A stretch of DNA of 64,000 nt from Suilimivivens sp045586385 (GCA_045586385.1 JAZNAE010000091.1:186001-250000); one strand, 5' to 3'; positions 46,001 through 53,700 are shown, counted from the first letter of the stretch. Notes: generated by a model not told the origin, from the sequence alone. Numbers and translations are program-made.

Positions 46001-48098
46001 TATCATTCCCATCATTATTTATCATAGCTCCCACGAATGTCAAAGATGGACTGTCTTTCATTGCTGTATCCGGGTTATTCAACACCTTTGAATGATCTTC
46101 ACATGACACTTCTTGCGTTCTAAATGCATTTTCTCCAATTGATTGAATTTGAGTCGCATCTGTAAAAATTACAGTTCTCAAATTATGGCAACCTTTAAAT
46201 GCATTTGTCCCAATAGCATTTACCGACGCCGGAATTGTTATTTTTTTCAATGAACATGTATCGTTAAAACTTCCTTCACCGATAGCCGAAATACCATATG
46301 GTCCAATAGTTTCCGGTATAGTTACATTATCTGGCTCCCCATTTTTTTCTACCCAGAATTTTACAAGTTCATTTCTACTATTGACTTGATACGTAACTTC
46401 CACTCCACCATTCGGTCCCGTACCACCTGTTCCCTCTTCCTCTTTTATTAATTCATATAAATCTTCATTCAAATACTTAAATGCCACTTCGTTATTTGAA
46501 GCTGTATCATGAATATTGGAATCTGCCGGTCCTTCGAAATAAAACGATGCCGGCACAGTTGCTTTAAAACTATCCCAATTATTATCCTTACAATTCGGAT
46601 ATCCAATAGTATCATTTTTATGAAAAACGCTAAAATTAACTGCTGAATTATTTATTTTTACATATTGTAGCGAACTGCATCCCTGGAACATGTCAATTTC
46701 CAAATTGCTCTCTTCATAACTTTCAGGAAACTCAACACTTGCAAGTCTGGTACATCCTCTAAATAAATGATTACCAAGTTCTTTTAATGCAACCTGTCCA
46801 CCACCTTCTGCGCCAAGATTAATTGAAGTCATATTACTGCAGTTTTCAAAACAACTATCTCCCAATGCCAAAAGACCAACGGGTATGGTAAATGATTTTA
46901 AAGAACGGCAATTATAAAAAGCGTCTTTTCCGATTGCTTTAATATTAGCATTCGATGCAATTTCGCAATTTTCCATATTGATACATTCTGCAAAAGCACC
47001 ATTTCCAATTGTTTGAAGTCCATTTGCCAATGATACATTTTTCAGTGTGGCACAGCTATAAAAGGCATAATCACTGATACCTAATATATTATTACCAATT
47101 GTTAAATTTGTTATATTATTTTGGCCCGCAAATATTCCTTGGTCAGGTGTCTTAATATCATCTACCACTTTCCATCCACCTTGTCCATCATCCGAAATAA
47201 CTTCAGATCCAATATATGCTACATTAGCATTAATTTTCCAATTGTTGCTATCATCTCCTGCTTGAACATAATTTCCACCGGCATCTTTATAATATAAATC
47301 CGTATCAGGAACATCTTCCCAATTACTTCTCTGTTCATAATAACAAGGATTATATTGCACTTCATTAATTGGTTCAACTTGGTAAAAAACATAATGCGGT
47401 ACATCTGTATCAAGTCCGGTTTCCGGATCTTTTTCTTTTCCACGCATTACACGATAAGCAATTGTTCCATCTTCATAGTAATACAATTCACCTTCATGGA
47501 TTTCTTTTTCTTCCGGATCCCCAGTTTCATTCTCATAGTTCACCACACGATATAACAACCTTCCGTCATCATCTTTTTTATGAACTAATGTTTCATAATG
47601 AAGAAATTTATCTAATTTACTAACAAGACAATAACCTTCTCTTGTTGTATTATCTGTATACTTCTTATATGCTTCCAATTGTTCGGGAATTGTTAATGAA
47701 CTTTCCATTAATACACCCGAATTATACCCAAGTATAACTGCCACCTTATTGGTAGTATTCCTATTTGGTCTCATAAACACAAACTGAAATGTGCCATCTC
47801 CAGATGTATATATTATTTGCTCTTCAGCTCTAACCCAGTCATCTCGTGTTCTTGGAATCGTACTAACATATTTATCTGCAGATGCCGGTGCATCATTTCC
47901 TAATGTAGATGGCGTACTTTTCACAGCAACCTTTACAGTTTCCGCTTTTTCATCTGCCGCTCCCGTCAAAGGATATGCGGATACATCCTGCACCGGAATA
48001 GCTGCAACCGCAACCGCAGATGCCATAAAAAGAGCACCGATTGTCTTCCTTATCTGTTTTCTTAATCTTCTGTTTTTCTTCTTGGTACTTTTAGCCAT
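43065..48098 (-). CDS. Giant BspA-type LRR surface protein with InlB-like repeats and TPKTG sorting signal
   Basis: A 1677-residue secreted protein. After a basic start and signal peptide (about residues 1-42), it has several blocks of LRR_5 repeats (about 310-500, 600-680, 860-1130), two to three InlB/Flg_new-type beta-grasp repeats (about 1190-1350; FRDYDGSLIGEVQFVEEG, FYDYDGTTILSQQSVNHGE), an Asp/Lys-rich stretch near 1356-1380, a further beta repeat, a Ser/Gly linker and a final beta domain. TPKTGD near 1638, a hydrophobic segment and a basic tail form the sorting signal. Start is ATG 48098 with AAAGGAGT 7 nt upstream; the GTG three codons earlier overlaps that site. The second gene of the srtB operon. 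Confidence 0.9.
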   Translation of the reverse strand: MAKSTKKKNRRLRKQIRKTIGALFMASAVAVAAIPVQDVSAYPLTGAADEKAETVKVAVKSTPSTLGNDAPASADKYVSTIPRTRDDWVRAEEQIIYTSGDGTFQFVFMRPNRNTTNKVAVILGYNSGVLMESSLTIPEQLEAYKKYTDNTTREGYCLVSKLDKFLHYETLVHKKDDDGRLLYRVVNYENETGDPEEKEIHEGELYYYEDGTIAYRVMRGKEKDPETGLDTDVPHYVFYQVEPINEVQYNPCYYEQRSNWEDVPDTDLYYKDAGGNYVQAGDDSNNWKINANVAYIGSEVISDDGQGGWKVVDDIKTPDQGIFAGQNNITNLTIGNNILGISDYAFYSCATLKNVSLANGLQTIGNGAFAECINMENCEIASNANIKAIGKDAFYNCRSLKSFTIPVGLLALGDSCFENCSNMTSINLGAEGGGQVALKELGNHLFRGCTRLASVEFPESYEESNLEIDMFQGCSSLQYVKINNSAVNFSVFHKNDTIGYPNCKDNNWDSFKATVPASFYFEGPADSNIHDTASNNEVAFKYLNEDLYELIKEEEGTGGTGPNGGVEVTYQVNSRNELVKFWVEKNGEPDNVTIPETIGPYGISAIGEGSFNDTCSLKKITIPASVNAIGTNAFKGCHNLRTVIFTDATQIQSIGENAFRTQEVSCEDHSKVLNNPDTAMKDSPSLTFVGAMINNDGNDTVPFIYAMNGISNINNANQEKVWITCHSGWPTNLEVQYHYDPISNTGEAQLIGYPRYAMIKDEASAKKWVLSLPYVIDSKDPNTGKQLGNYDLYCSMVTKATKYYQATDEEKKNMKQPTENEMAIVNSTLNVVVPSSVDSIKPGLFSGYVVDADGEKVDKDGNADIDGSATWDKVNNYAEAGSETLNKSIPDTDIQRIILNGVNEIEPYSFKNCTSLEEASIIGATYIDEYAFDGLDDDDDFTPSSGNPTTMQLQTVTLGTNLTDTGRRPFRGCELLTNITCLDSDFVYTNGVLYRNTGNGIEIVECLESRGKQIGSFSVGPEELVNVTSIKEEAFADCDEIGKIDLSTTSISVVPEGCFAETDTLNSVVLPDSVKSIESDAFSDSKVRLITIPGTQSYIAQDAFMYGNWVTQPSDREKDPGNTGQHTIIFECVEGTTADRYAQEYWYINPEYGRVYLEHTVYFWDYPNYPDTSTKEIFHKVKVKDGEDAVPPTTTPSHEGHPFTRWTDYTNISRDTDVYPVFGANTYKVEFRDYDGSLIGEVQFVEEGRSATVPADPVREGYTFDKWSMDWNNVTEDRVIVAMYIDNSGDSSRHTVTFYDYDGTTILSQQSVNHGESAVEPKSPTRNGYKFVGWVPATFSNVEKDLNIVASYEKYDASKDKDGDGKEDDDDDKDKDKDAKATPTPSVKKYTVSVSGGSGSGSYAAGDIVAINAYFRGEGQSFDKWTTSTAGVGFANNLASSTTFTMPATNVAVTATYKVGGGSTAGGSSSAGTSGGSSSSSGTTNNNGSSVQITKPGISNTGLAGATVSGATDNFIVKVTEDQNATNAVVTALQTRFGDISRIKYWPVDISLYDSTGRTKIADTSGISVNLTLPIPDDFIQYAGNNKVAAVSGGVLEDLNTRFTTVDGVPCVNFTASHFSPYVIYVDTANLTAATIDTTPKTGDPIHPKWFLSIGMACISLILFFKRDKAGMPAKTA

Positions 48099-48116
48099 TT
48101 GTAACACTCCTTTTGG

Positions 48117-49319
48117 TTACCCAACTCTTTTAGCTACTACTACAAATCTTCCATCATCTTGTGAATAATCACATGTTGATAATGTAAGCAGGCTGTCACC
48201 ATACTTTGCTGTGACACCTGTATCATACAAACTCATTTTTGACATTTCATTCATGTAAGAATCAAACTCTGCTTCTGAATTTGCTTCTATAAACTGATAA
48301 TATTTAAAGACAATATCATCTTCATTATAAACCTGGGAACGGAACACATACATTACCTGATAAGTTGCCTTTTCATAAATCGTATCAAACTGTATCAGGG
48401 AATGTTCTTTCCCATATGACTCTTTCGCATATTTCTGCAGATTCCCAAACATATTTCCGGATTTCATATGATGCCCATATAAAATAAGATTGGTGGACTT
48501 TGGATATGCACTACACGCATAATCCATAAAAATACTTCCGTTCTTGTCATACTCCTGATTAAAGTTATGATCAAGGTAATATTCATTGTCAGAAGTCTGC
48601 ATAACAGGGTAGTCTATATTTGTATCGTCAATTTTTAGCCATCCGATTAGTCTTTTATTCTTTTCATATAAAGTTTTATATTCATCAAGCACATCAGGAA
48701 GCTTAATTCCTTCTTTATGTATGGCAAAATCATTCTTCTCCTGCGAATTTGCTGAGAGCACATCACTACCTTTCAGTTCTGCTAAATTTTCATAACTCCC
48801 ACTTGTCCGCTCTGCAAAGAAATAATATCCTCCAAAGTATCCAAAACACAAAACCGCTACCAATGATGCCATTACTATGATTAACTTGCGTCTTTTTTCT
48901 CTTTTATCAAGTTCCAGTAAAATCTGAACCTGCATGTCCCTATCATAATCCTCAAGGCGGACTTTCTTCTTTTTCGCCGAATCCTTTGAATTCTTCTTTG
49001 TTTTGTTTGACACTTTCTTTTTATCAGTGCTTTTTTCTTTTATTTTAATCTTGTCTGTAGCATTTTCAGGTGTAATGCCACTTGCACGAAATTTTTCAAC
49101 TTTTGCATATATCTCATCATCAAAGTCTGTACCTATCACTGATTCAAAACGATAAATACCACTCTGTAATTCACCGAATAATTCATATATCTGTTTGGGG
49201 CTGTTTAAATCTGTTTCTGCCTTAATGCGTTCTATCTTCTCCCTATCACGCAAAGCAGCCTCATAATCTGACCGGGTTCTAAACCGTCTCCCTTCTACTG
49301 TCAGGTCATCTGCTGTCAT
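48117..49319 (-). CDS. srtB: Class B sortase
   Basis: A 400-residue membrane transpeptidase. A long Lys-rich cytosolic N-terminal region (about 140 residues, coiled-coil-like) precedes one membrane segment (about 143-166) and the sortase domain. The catalytic residues are His in YGHHMKSGNMFGNL (about 282), Cys in LSTCDYS (about 382) and Arg in DGRFVVV (about 389). The His-to-Cys spacing and helix-rich insert are class B. The long cytosolic extension is unusual: most SrtB proteins are about 250 residues. Start ATG 49319 has AAAGGAG upstream; the in-frame extension to 49382 has none. Its two downstream neighbours carry matching TPxTG signals and are its probable substrates. Confidence 0.92.
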   Translation of the reverse strand: MTADDLTVEGRRFRTRSDYEAALRDREKIERIKAETDLNSPKQIYELFGELQSGIYRFESVIGTDFDDEIYAKVEKFRASGITPENATDKIKIKEKSTDKKKVSNKTKKNSKDSAKKKKVRLEDYDRDMQVQILLELDKREKRRKLIIVMASLVAVLCFGYFGGYYFFAERTSGSYENLAELKGSDVLSANSQEKNDFAIHKEGIKLPDVLDEYKTLYEKNKRLIGWLKIDDTNIDYPVMQTSDNEYYLDHNFNQEYDKNGSIFMDYACSAYPKSTNLILYGHHMKSGNMFGNLQKYAKESYGKEHSLIQFDTIYEKATYQVMYVFRSQVYNEDDIVFKYYQFIEANSEAEFDSYMNEMSKMSLYDTGVTAKYGDSLLTLSTCDYSQDDGRFVVVAKRVG

Positions 49320-49350
49320 GGCACACTTCTCCTTTATGACATATATATTT

Positions 49351-49378
49351 ATTTTACTATATATTGAAATTAATTCAA
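49351..49378 (-). promoter_or_regulatory. Possible promoter of the srtB-LRR operon
   Basis: On the minus strand TTGAAT (49373-49378) and TAAAAT (49351-49356) are 16 bp apart, 32 bp before the srtB start. The region is very AT-rich, so a chance match is possible. Confidence 0.4.
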
Positions 49379-49501
49379 GCACTTTATCAAGATGTTGCGT
49401 ATTTTTTTTATTTTAATTATTTCATTTACCATTTATATCCAAAAGAGCATTTGCACGACAGAGCCTATCTGTCATCATACGAATAATTTTTCCTTATAAA
49501 A

Positions 49502-49536
49502 TGGGCACTGGTAGTTTTTTTCTTTTCCACTACCCA
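49502..49536. repeat. 35-bp repeat copy 1
   Basis: Begins TGGGCACTGGTA and ends CCACTACCCA; the ends pair over 8 of 10 positions around a T-rich loop. It is followed by CGAAGC, a diverged version of the AAAGTC seen after the other copies. Confidence 0.7.
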
Positions 49537-49581
49537 CGAAGCATGCTTCATCCATTAAAAATGTATTTTAATATAACATCA

Positions 49582-49616
49582 TGGGCAATAGTAAAATTCC
49601 TCTAGTTTGGTGCCCA
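49582..49616. repeat. 35-bp repeat copy 2
   Basis: Begins TGGGCAATAGTA and ends GGTGCCCA; TGGGCA/TGCCCA is a perfect terminal inverted repeat. Followed by CAAAGTCC. Starts 80 bp after copy 1. Confidence 0.75.
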
Positions 49617-49633
49617 CAAAGTCCACTAAAGTG

Positions 49634-49668
49634 TGGGCAGTGGTACTCACTTTTTTTGTATATGCCCA
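49634..49668. repeat. 35-bp repeat copy 3
   Basis: Begins TGGGCAGTGGTA and ends ATATGCCCA; TGGGCA/TGCCCA again perfect and at exactly the same 35-bp span. Followed by TAAAGTCTCC. Starts 52 bp after copy 2. Confidence 0.75.
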
Positions 49669-49845
49669 TAAAGTCTCCTCTTGTTAAGTTAACGCAGACA
49701 TTTCATTTTCTGAAAATCACTATTTTCTTTTGCAAAACCCATGTTTTATACAAGAACTAATAAGGAACAAACCCAATGGTTTACAATCTGATAGATTTAT
49801 TTTCTCCTACATTTTTTATATTTTAAATTTTCCAACTAAACAGAA

Positions 49846-49873
49846 ACACTTACAAGCCCTATGACATATGATA
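49846..49873 (+). promoter_or_regulatory. Sigma-K-like (late mother-cell) promoter of the cysteine-rich gene
   Basis: ACA (49846-49848) and CATATGATA (49865-49873) are 16 bp apart. The -10 fits CATANNNTA and the -35 fits the AC core of sigma-K promoters as defined in Bacillus. It is about 37 bp upstream of the ATG 49911. Sigma-E has a similar -10, so either mother-cell factor is possible. Confidence 0.5.
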
Positions 49874-49910
49874 AACCATAAAACAAAAAAACCTTTTGGA
49901 GGTAACTATA

Positions 49911-50156
49911 ATGAGTGATTTAACAGCTACAGGATGTGGATGTGGAGCATCTACTTATTCAAACAACGGATGCAGTTCATGGATTTGGATTATCCTTTTA
50001 TTATCCTGCTGCGGCGGATGCGGAAACAACAATGGCGGATTCTTTGGCGGAAATGGTTCTGACTGTGGATGTGATATTATTATCATCCTCTTACTCTTAT
50101 CTTGTTGTGGTAACGGATCTTTCGGTTTCGGAAACGGAAACGGATGCGGATGCTAA
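49911..50156 (+). CDS. Small cysteine/glycine-rich protein, possible spore surface protein
   Basis: An 81-residue protein with 12 cysteines, largely Gly, Asn, Cys and Ile/Leu. An internal duplication is visible: a run of Ile/Leu followed by SCCG occurs twice (ILLLSCCGGCG at about 29-37 and ILLLLSCCGNG at about 59-69), each followed by a Gly/Asn-rich stretch; the ends are GCGC. It resembles proteins loosely labelled high-cysteine chorion-class in Clostridia; no function is established. ATG 49911 is preceded by GGAGGT. The sigma-K-like promoter and following genes suggest a coat or exosporium component cross-linked through cysteines; that is inference. A hairpin terminator follows. Confidence 0.8.
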   Translation: MSDLTATGCGCGASTYSNNGCSSWIWIILLLSCCGGCGNNNGGFFGGNGSDCGCDIIIILLLLSCCGNGSFGFGNGNGCGC

Positions 50157-50201
50157 TTGCATAACCTGATTTCTTTTTCATCACATCTTAGTATTACTCG
50201 T

Positions 50202-50230
50202 AAAATAGGCTCTGTATAAGGGCCTATTTT
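50202..50230 (+). terminator. Terminator after the cysteine-rich gene
   Basis: AAAATAGGC (50202-50210) pairs perfectly with GCCTATTTT (50222-50230) around an 11-nt loop, with TCTTC following. It separates the cysteine-rich gene from the next two, which therefore need their own promoter or read-through. Confidence 0.75.
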
Positions 50231-50234
50231 TCTT

Positions 50235-50262
50235 CATATATCCGTATGAATTATCATAAAAT
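50235..50262 (+). promoter_or_regulatory. Possible sigma-E-like promoter of the two-gene unit
   Basis: CATATAT (50235-50241) and CATAAAAT (50255-50262) are 13 bp apart, loosely matching sigma-E (-10 CATACAMT, 7 of 8). It lies 28 bp before ATG 50290. AT-rich context lowers confidence. Confidence 0.35.
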
Positions 50263-50289
50263 GTTATGAAACCAAAAGAGGGAACTGCC

Positions 50290-50820
50290 ATGGAAAATAG
50301 TCAATGTGATAAAGCAACTGCATTTGATACACTTTACACAAACAATCAAATTCAAATGCTTAAAATCATTCTCACCTACATGGATAAAAAAACACAAAAG
50401 TCCATGGCTGTATATATTAAATTTTTGGAGTTGACATATACCATTAACCTATTTAAAAACAACCCATATTCCACTTGCTGTTTTTCTGAGACGGAATCTG
50501 AATTTGACATTTCTAAAATGTGCACAGAAATATTGCCTTATTGCACTGAAACTCAACGTAGTCAAATCAACCAAATGTTAAGTATGTTTAAAACAATGGA
50601 AATGTATAAAGAAATATCAAAAACTATGGAATTTATGAAAGAATTTATGCCTGATTTGACGGAAGGCTCTTCTGCCGGAAGTACTTTGAACAATGATACC
50701 TGTGACAATCCTTCCGGCGAAACACATACAAGTGACGGTGGAAATTTTGACATGATGAATATGCTTATGAACATGCTCTCTCCTGAGCAAAAAGAAATGT
50801 TTCAAATGCTTAATAATTAG
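50290..50820 (+). CDS. Methionine-rich-tailed protein of the cysteine-rich cassette, function unknown
   Basis: A 176-residue protein: helical N-terminal part (about residues 1-65, MLKIILTYMDKKTQKSMAVY), a short Cys-containing centre (STCCF, KMCTEILPYCTE), a second helical part rich in Met and Lys (about 90-125), a Ser/Gly/Thr/Asn linker, and a Met-rich C-terminus (DMMNMLMNMLSPEQKEMFQM). No signal peptide or membrane segment. ATG 50290 is preceded by AGAGGGA; the in-frame upstream ATG at 50266 lacks one. It lies 12 bp before the next small gene. I do not recognise a named family; company with the Cys-rich gene suggests a spore or surface structure. Confidence 0.72.
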   Translation: MENSQCDKATAFDTLYTNNQIQMLKIILTYMDKKTQKSMAVYIKFLELTYTINLFKNNPYSTCCFSETESEFDISKMCTEILPYCTETQRSQINQMLSMFKTMEMYKEISKTMEFMKEFMPDLTEGSSAGSTLNNDTCDNPSGETHTSDGGNFDMMNMLMNMLSPEQKEMFQMLNN

Positions 50821-50832
50821 GAGGTAACAATT

Positions 50833-51105
50833 ATGAACACAGATTGGATGAATGATGCGTCGTTAAAAGACATCGACCAATACAAATTAGAATTTTTACA
50901 AGCACTTGTTTTCGAAAGCAGTAATTTAAAAAAAGAACAACTACTCCCTTTTCTTATGAATATTGCAAAACGCGGGCAGGCGAAAAATATCAGTTTCTCC
51001 GATGAAGAAATTGAAGCAATTGTTGCTGTTTTAAAGAAACATGCTACAGCGGAAGAAATTACTAAAATGGAAAAGATTTTAGCTATGAGAAATAAAAATA
51101 AATAA
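50833..51105 (+). CDS. Small helical protein of the cysteine-rich cassette, function unknown
   Basis: A 90-residue soluble protein, predicted all-helical by eye, with LEFLQALVFESSNLKKEQLLPFLMNIAKRG split around a central hinge, then FSDEEIEAIVAVLKKHAT and a basic end (RNKNK). No cysteine, signal or membrane segment. AGGAGGT lies 9 nt before the ATG and only 12 bp separate it from the preceding gene, so the two are co-transcribed. A strong bidirectional terminator follows. Function unknown. Confidence 0.75.
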   Translation: MNTDWMNDASLKDIDQYKLEFLQALVFESSNLKKEQLLPFLMNIAKRGQAKNISFSDEEIEAIVAVLKKHATAEEITKMEKILAMRNKNK

Positions 51106-51109
51106 TTTC

Positions 51110-51155
51110 AAAAAGTGCAAAACAACTCCTGCTGGCAGGATGTTTTGCACTTTTT
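51110..51155. terminator. Bidirectional terminator between the small-gene cassette and leuS
   Basis: AAAAAGTGCAAAACA (51110-51124) pairs with TGTTTTGCACTTTTT (51141-51155), and an inner CCTGC/GCAGG adds to the stem. It lies between convergent genes with A- and T-runs on the two sides. Confidence 0.92.
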
Positions 51156-51168
51156 TCATTCGCACTGC

Positions 51169-53580
51169 TTATTTTTGAACAATATTTACGATTCTACCGG
51201 GAACATAAATTTCCTTTACAATCGTTCCTGTGATTTTATCACCTAATGCTTCTTTTGCTTTTGCAATAACAACATCTTTCTCTTCTGCTTTATCTACATT
51301 GATAGTTGCTTTAATCTTACCGTTAATCTGAACTGCAATCTCAACGGTTGCTTCCTGTGTCTTTGCTTCATCATAGGAAGGCCATGTTGCCTGATACACT
51401 CTTCCTTCGTATCCGTTTGCATTCCAGAGTTCTTCCGTAATATGAGGTGCTACAGGGTTCAGCAATGTAAGTAATGTCTTAAACTCACCCTTAGTCACTG
51501 CATTTTTCTTATAGAAGTCATTAATGAGTGCCATCATTGCTGCAATTGCAGTATTATACTTCAGACTTTCGAAGTCATTGCTCACTTTCTTAATGGTCTG
51601 ATGCATCTTTACTTCCAACTCTGCAGAGTAGCCGTCACCATCTACTAAGATATCCTGAAGTTTCCAAACTCTTTCAAGGAATCTGCGGCATCCCTTCACA
51701 CCGTCTTCAGACCATGATGCACTAAGATCAAAAGCACCAATAAACATTTCGTAAGTACGAAGGGTATCTGCACCATAATCTCTTACAATATCATCCGGGT
51801 TTACAACATTACCACGGGATTTACTCATCTTCTCACCGTTAGATCCTAAAATCATACCATGGGAAGTTCTCTTCTGATAAGGTTCTTTGCAAGGAACTAC
51901 ACCTTCATCGTAAAGGAATCTGTGCCAGAATCTGGCATATAACAAATGCAGTGTTGTATGTTCCATACCACCATTGTACCAGTCTACAGGCATCCAGTAT
52001 TCCAGTGCTTCTTTACTTGCCAATGCATTCTCATTAAAAGGATCGGTATATCTAAGGAAATACCATGAAGAACCTGCCCACTGGGGCATGGTATCTGTCT
52101 CTCTCTTTGCAGGTCCGCCACAGCAAGGACATGTGGTATTAACCCAATCTGTCATCTTTGCAAGAGGTGATTCTCCGTTATCGGTAGGCATATAGCTCTC
52201 CACTTCCGGAAGTTCCAAAGGAAGTGCACTTTCAGGAAGTGCTACATAACCGCATTTTTCACAATGCACAACAGGAATCGGTTCACCCCAGTAACGCTGT
52301 CTGGAGAATACCCAGTCACGTAATTTGAAGTTTGTCTTTGCATGACCGATACCTTTTTCTGTTAAAAATTCCGTAATCTTTGCTTTCGCATCAGCAACAG
52401 AAAGACCATTTAAAAAATCGGAATTTACAAGGGTTCCTGTTTCCACATCGGTAAACACCGCTTCATTTACATCTACAGGACTACCTGCAACCACTTCAAT
52501 AATCGGCATGTTAAATTTCTTTGCAAATTCCCAGTCTCTTTCATCATGGGCAGGTACAGCCATAATCGCACCTGTTCCATAAGTCATAAGCACATAATCA
52601 GAAATCCACACAGGAATTTCCTTACCGTTTACAGGATTTACTGCAGTAAGACCATCAAGCATTACACCTGTCTTATCTTTTGCAAGCTCTGTACGCTCAA
52701 AATCAGATTTTTTGGATGCCAATTCTCTGTATGCAATGACATCATCCCAATTTTTGATATCTGCTTTATATTTGTCAATAAAAGGATGTTCCGGGCTCAT
52801 TACCATATAAGTAACACCAAATAAGGTGTCCGGTCTTGTGGTATATACGGTAAGCTTATCTTCTTTATCTTTTAAAACAAAATCAACTTCCGCACCGGTA
52901 GACTTACCAATCCAGTTCTTCTGGGAAACCTTTACTCTTTCCACATAATCAACAGAGTCAAGCCCTTCAATTAACTTATCTGCATATTCTGTAATCTTAA
53001 GCATCCACTGGCTCTTCACCTTACGGACAACTTCAGCACCACAACGTTCACAAACGCCGTTTACCACTTCCTCATTTGCAAGACCAACCTTACAGGATGT
53101 ACACCAGTTGATGGGCATTTCTGTCTTATATGCCAAACCTGCATTAAACAATTTTAAGAAAATCCACTGTGTCCATTTATAATAATTTACATCAGTTGTA
53201 TTTACTTCCCTGTCCCAGTCAAAGGAATAACCAAGTGCATGGAGCTGTCCTTTAAAACGGTCCACATTGTTTTTGGTAACAATTCTGGGATGGATATGAT
53301 TCTGGATCGCATAGTTTTCTGTAGGAAGACCAAATGCATCCCAACCCATGGGATAAAGAACATTGTACCCCTGCATTCTTCTCTTTCTTGCAACGATATC
53401 AAGTGCTGTATAGGGTCTCGGATGTCCTACGTGAAGTCCCTGTCCTGAAGGATACGGGAACTCTACAAGTGCATAATATTTCGGTTTGGAAAAATCGTCA
53501 GATGTCTTGAATGCTTTTTCATCATCCCATACCTTCTGCCATTTATTTTCCACTTCTCTGTGATTATATAATTCAGCCAT
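51169..53580 (-). CDS. leuS: Leucyl-tRNA synthetase
   Basis: A class I synthetase charging tRNA-Leu. The 803-residue protein has the HIGH-type motif in PYPSGQGLHVGHPRP (residues about 43-57), a CP1 editing insert with TTRPDTLFGVTYMV, zinc-knuckle-like cysteines (CTSCKVGLANEEVVNGVCERC), and KMSKS in GEKMSKSRGN. Start ATG 53580 (MAELYNHREVE) has GGAAAGG upstream; the longer frame to 53625 is leader. It has its own promoter. No T-box leader fits: only about 120 bp separate the fusA-type terminator from the ATG. Confidence 0.97.
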   Translation of the reverse strand: MAELYNHREVENKWQKVWDDEKAFKTSDDFSKPKYYALVEFPYPSGQGLHVGHPRPYTALDIVARKRRMQGYNVLYPMGWDAFGLPTENYAIQNHIHPRIVTKNNVDRFKGQLHALGYSFDWDREVNTTDVNYYKWTQWIFLKLFNAGLAYKTEMPINWCTSCKVGLANEEVVNGVCERCGAEVVRKVKSQWMLKITEYADKLIEGLDSVDYVERVKVSQKNWIGKSTGAEVDFVLKDKEDKLTVYTTRPDTLFGVTYMVMSPEHPFIDKYKADIKNWDDVIAYRELASKKSDFERTELAKDKTGVMLDGLTAVNPVNGKEIPVWISDYVLMTYGTGAIMAVPAHDERDWEFAKKFNMPIIEVVAGSPVDVNEAVFTDVETGTLVNSDFLNGLSVADAKAKITEFLTEKGIGHAKTNFKLRDWVFSRQRYWGEPIPVVHCEKCGYVALPESALPLELPEVESYMPTDNGESPLAKMTDWVNTTCPCCGGPAKRETDTMPQWAGSSWYFLRYTDPFNENALASKEALEYWMPVDWYNGGMEHTTLHLLYARFWHRFLYDEGVVPCKEPYQKRTSHGMILGSNGEKMSKSRGNVVNPDDIVRDYGADTLRTYEMFIGAFDLSASWSEDGVKGCRRFLERVWKLQDILVDGDGYSAELEVKMHQTIKKVSNDFESLKYNTAIAAMMALINDFYKKNAVTKGEFKTLLTLLNPVAPHITEELWNANGYEGRVYQATWPSYDEAKTQEATVEIAVQINGKIKATINVDKAEEKDVVIAKAKEALGDKITGTIVKEIYVPGRIVNIVQK

Positions 53581-53630
53581 TTCTATAAACCTTTCCTTTC
53601 CACATATGATGGCATAATAAACCATTCCTA

Positions 53631-53659
53631 ATTTTACCCATTCTCTTAATAATTGTCAA
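53631..53659 (-). promoter_or_regulatory. Sigma-A promoter of leuS
   Basis: On the minus strand TTGACA (53654-53659) and TAAAAT (53631-53636) are exactly 17 bp apart, about 50 bp before the start codon. Confidence 0.8.
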
Positions 53660-53700
53660 GGAAATGCGCTGATTTGCCTTTTAAATCTATTACCTAAAAC

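Larger units (their letters stand above)
49320..49910. other. 591-bp non-coding region between divergent srtB and cysteine-rich genes
   Basis: The longest gene-free stretch in the window. No supported ORF is seen on either strand. It holds a possible srtB promoter at its left end, three 35-bp repeats with TGGGCA/TGCCCA ends in the centre, a small inverted repeat GTTAA-G-TTAAC at 49683-49693, and a sigma-K-like promoter at its right end. The length and repeats suggest a regulatory region or a non-coding RNA. Confidence 0.7.

Noticed and set aside
49502..49668. CRISPR array
   Set aside because: Only three units, with diverged interiors and unequal spacing (80 and 52 bp), and no cas genes in the window.
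49683..49693. GTTAA-G-TTAAC as a second Rex site
   Set aside because: The half-sites resemble Rex halves but the spacer is 1 bp instead of 4, and no redox gene is adjacent.
53581..53700. T-box leader for leuS
   Set aside because: Only about 120 bp lie between the upstream terminator and the ATG, with a promoter in the middle; there is no room for a specifier stem and antiterminator, and no T-box core was seen.
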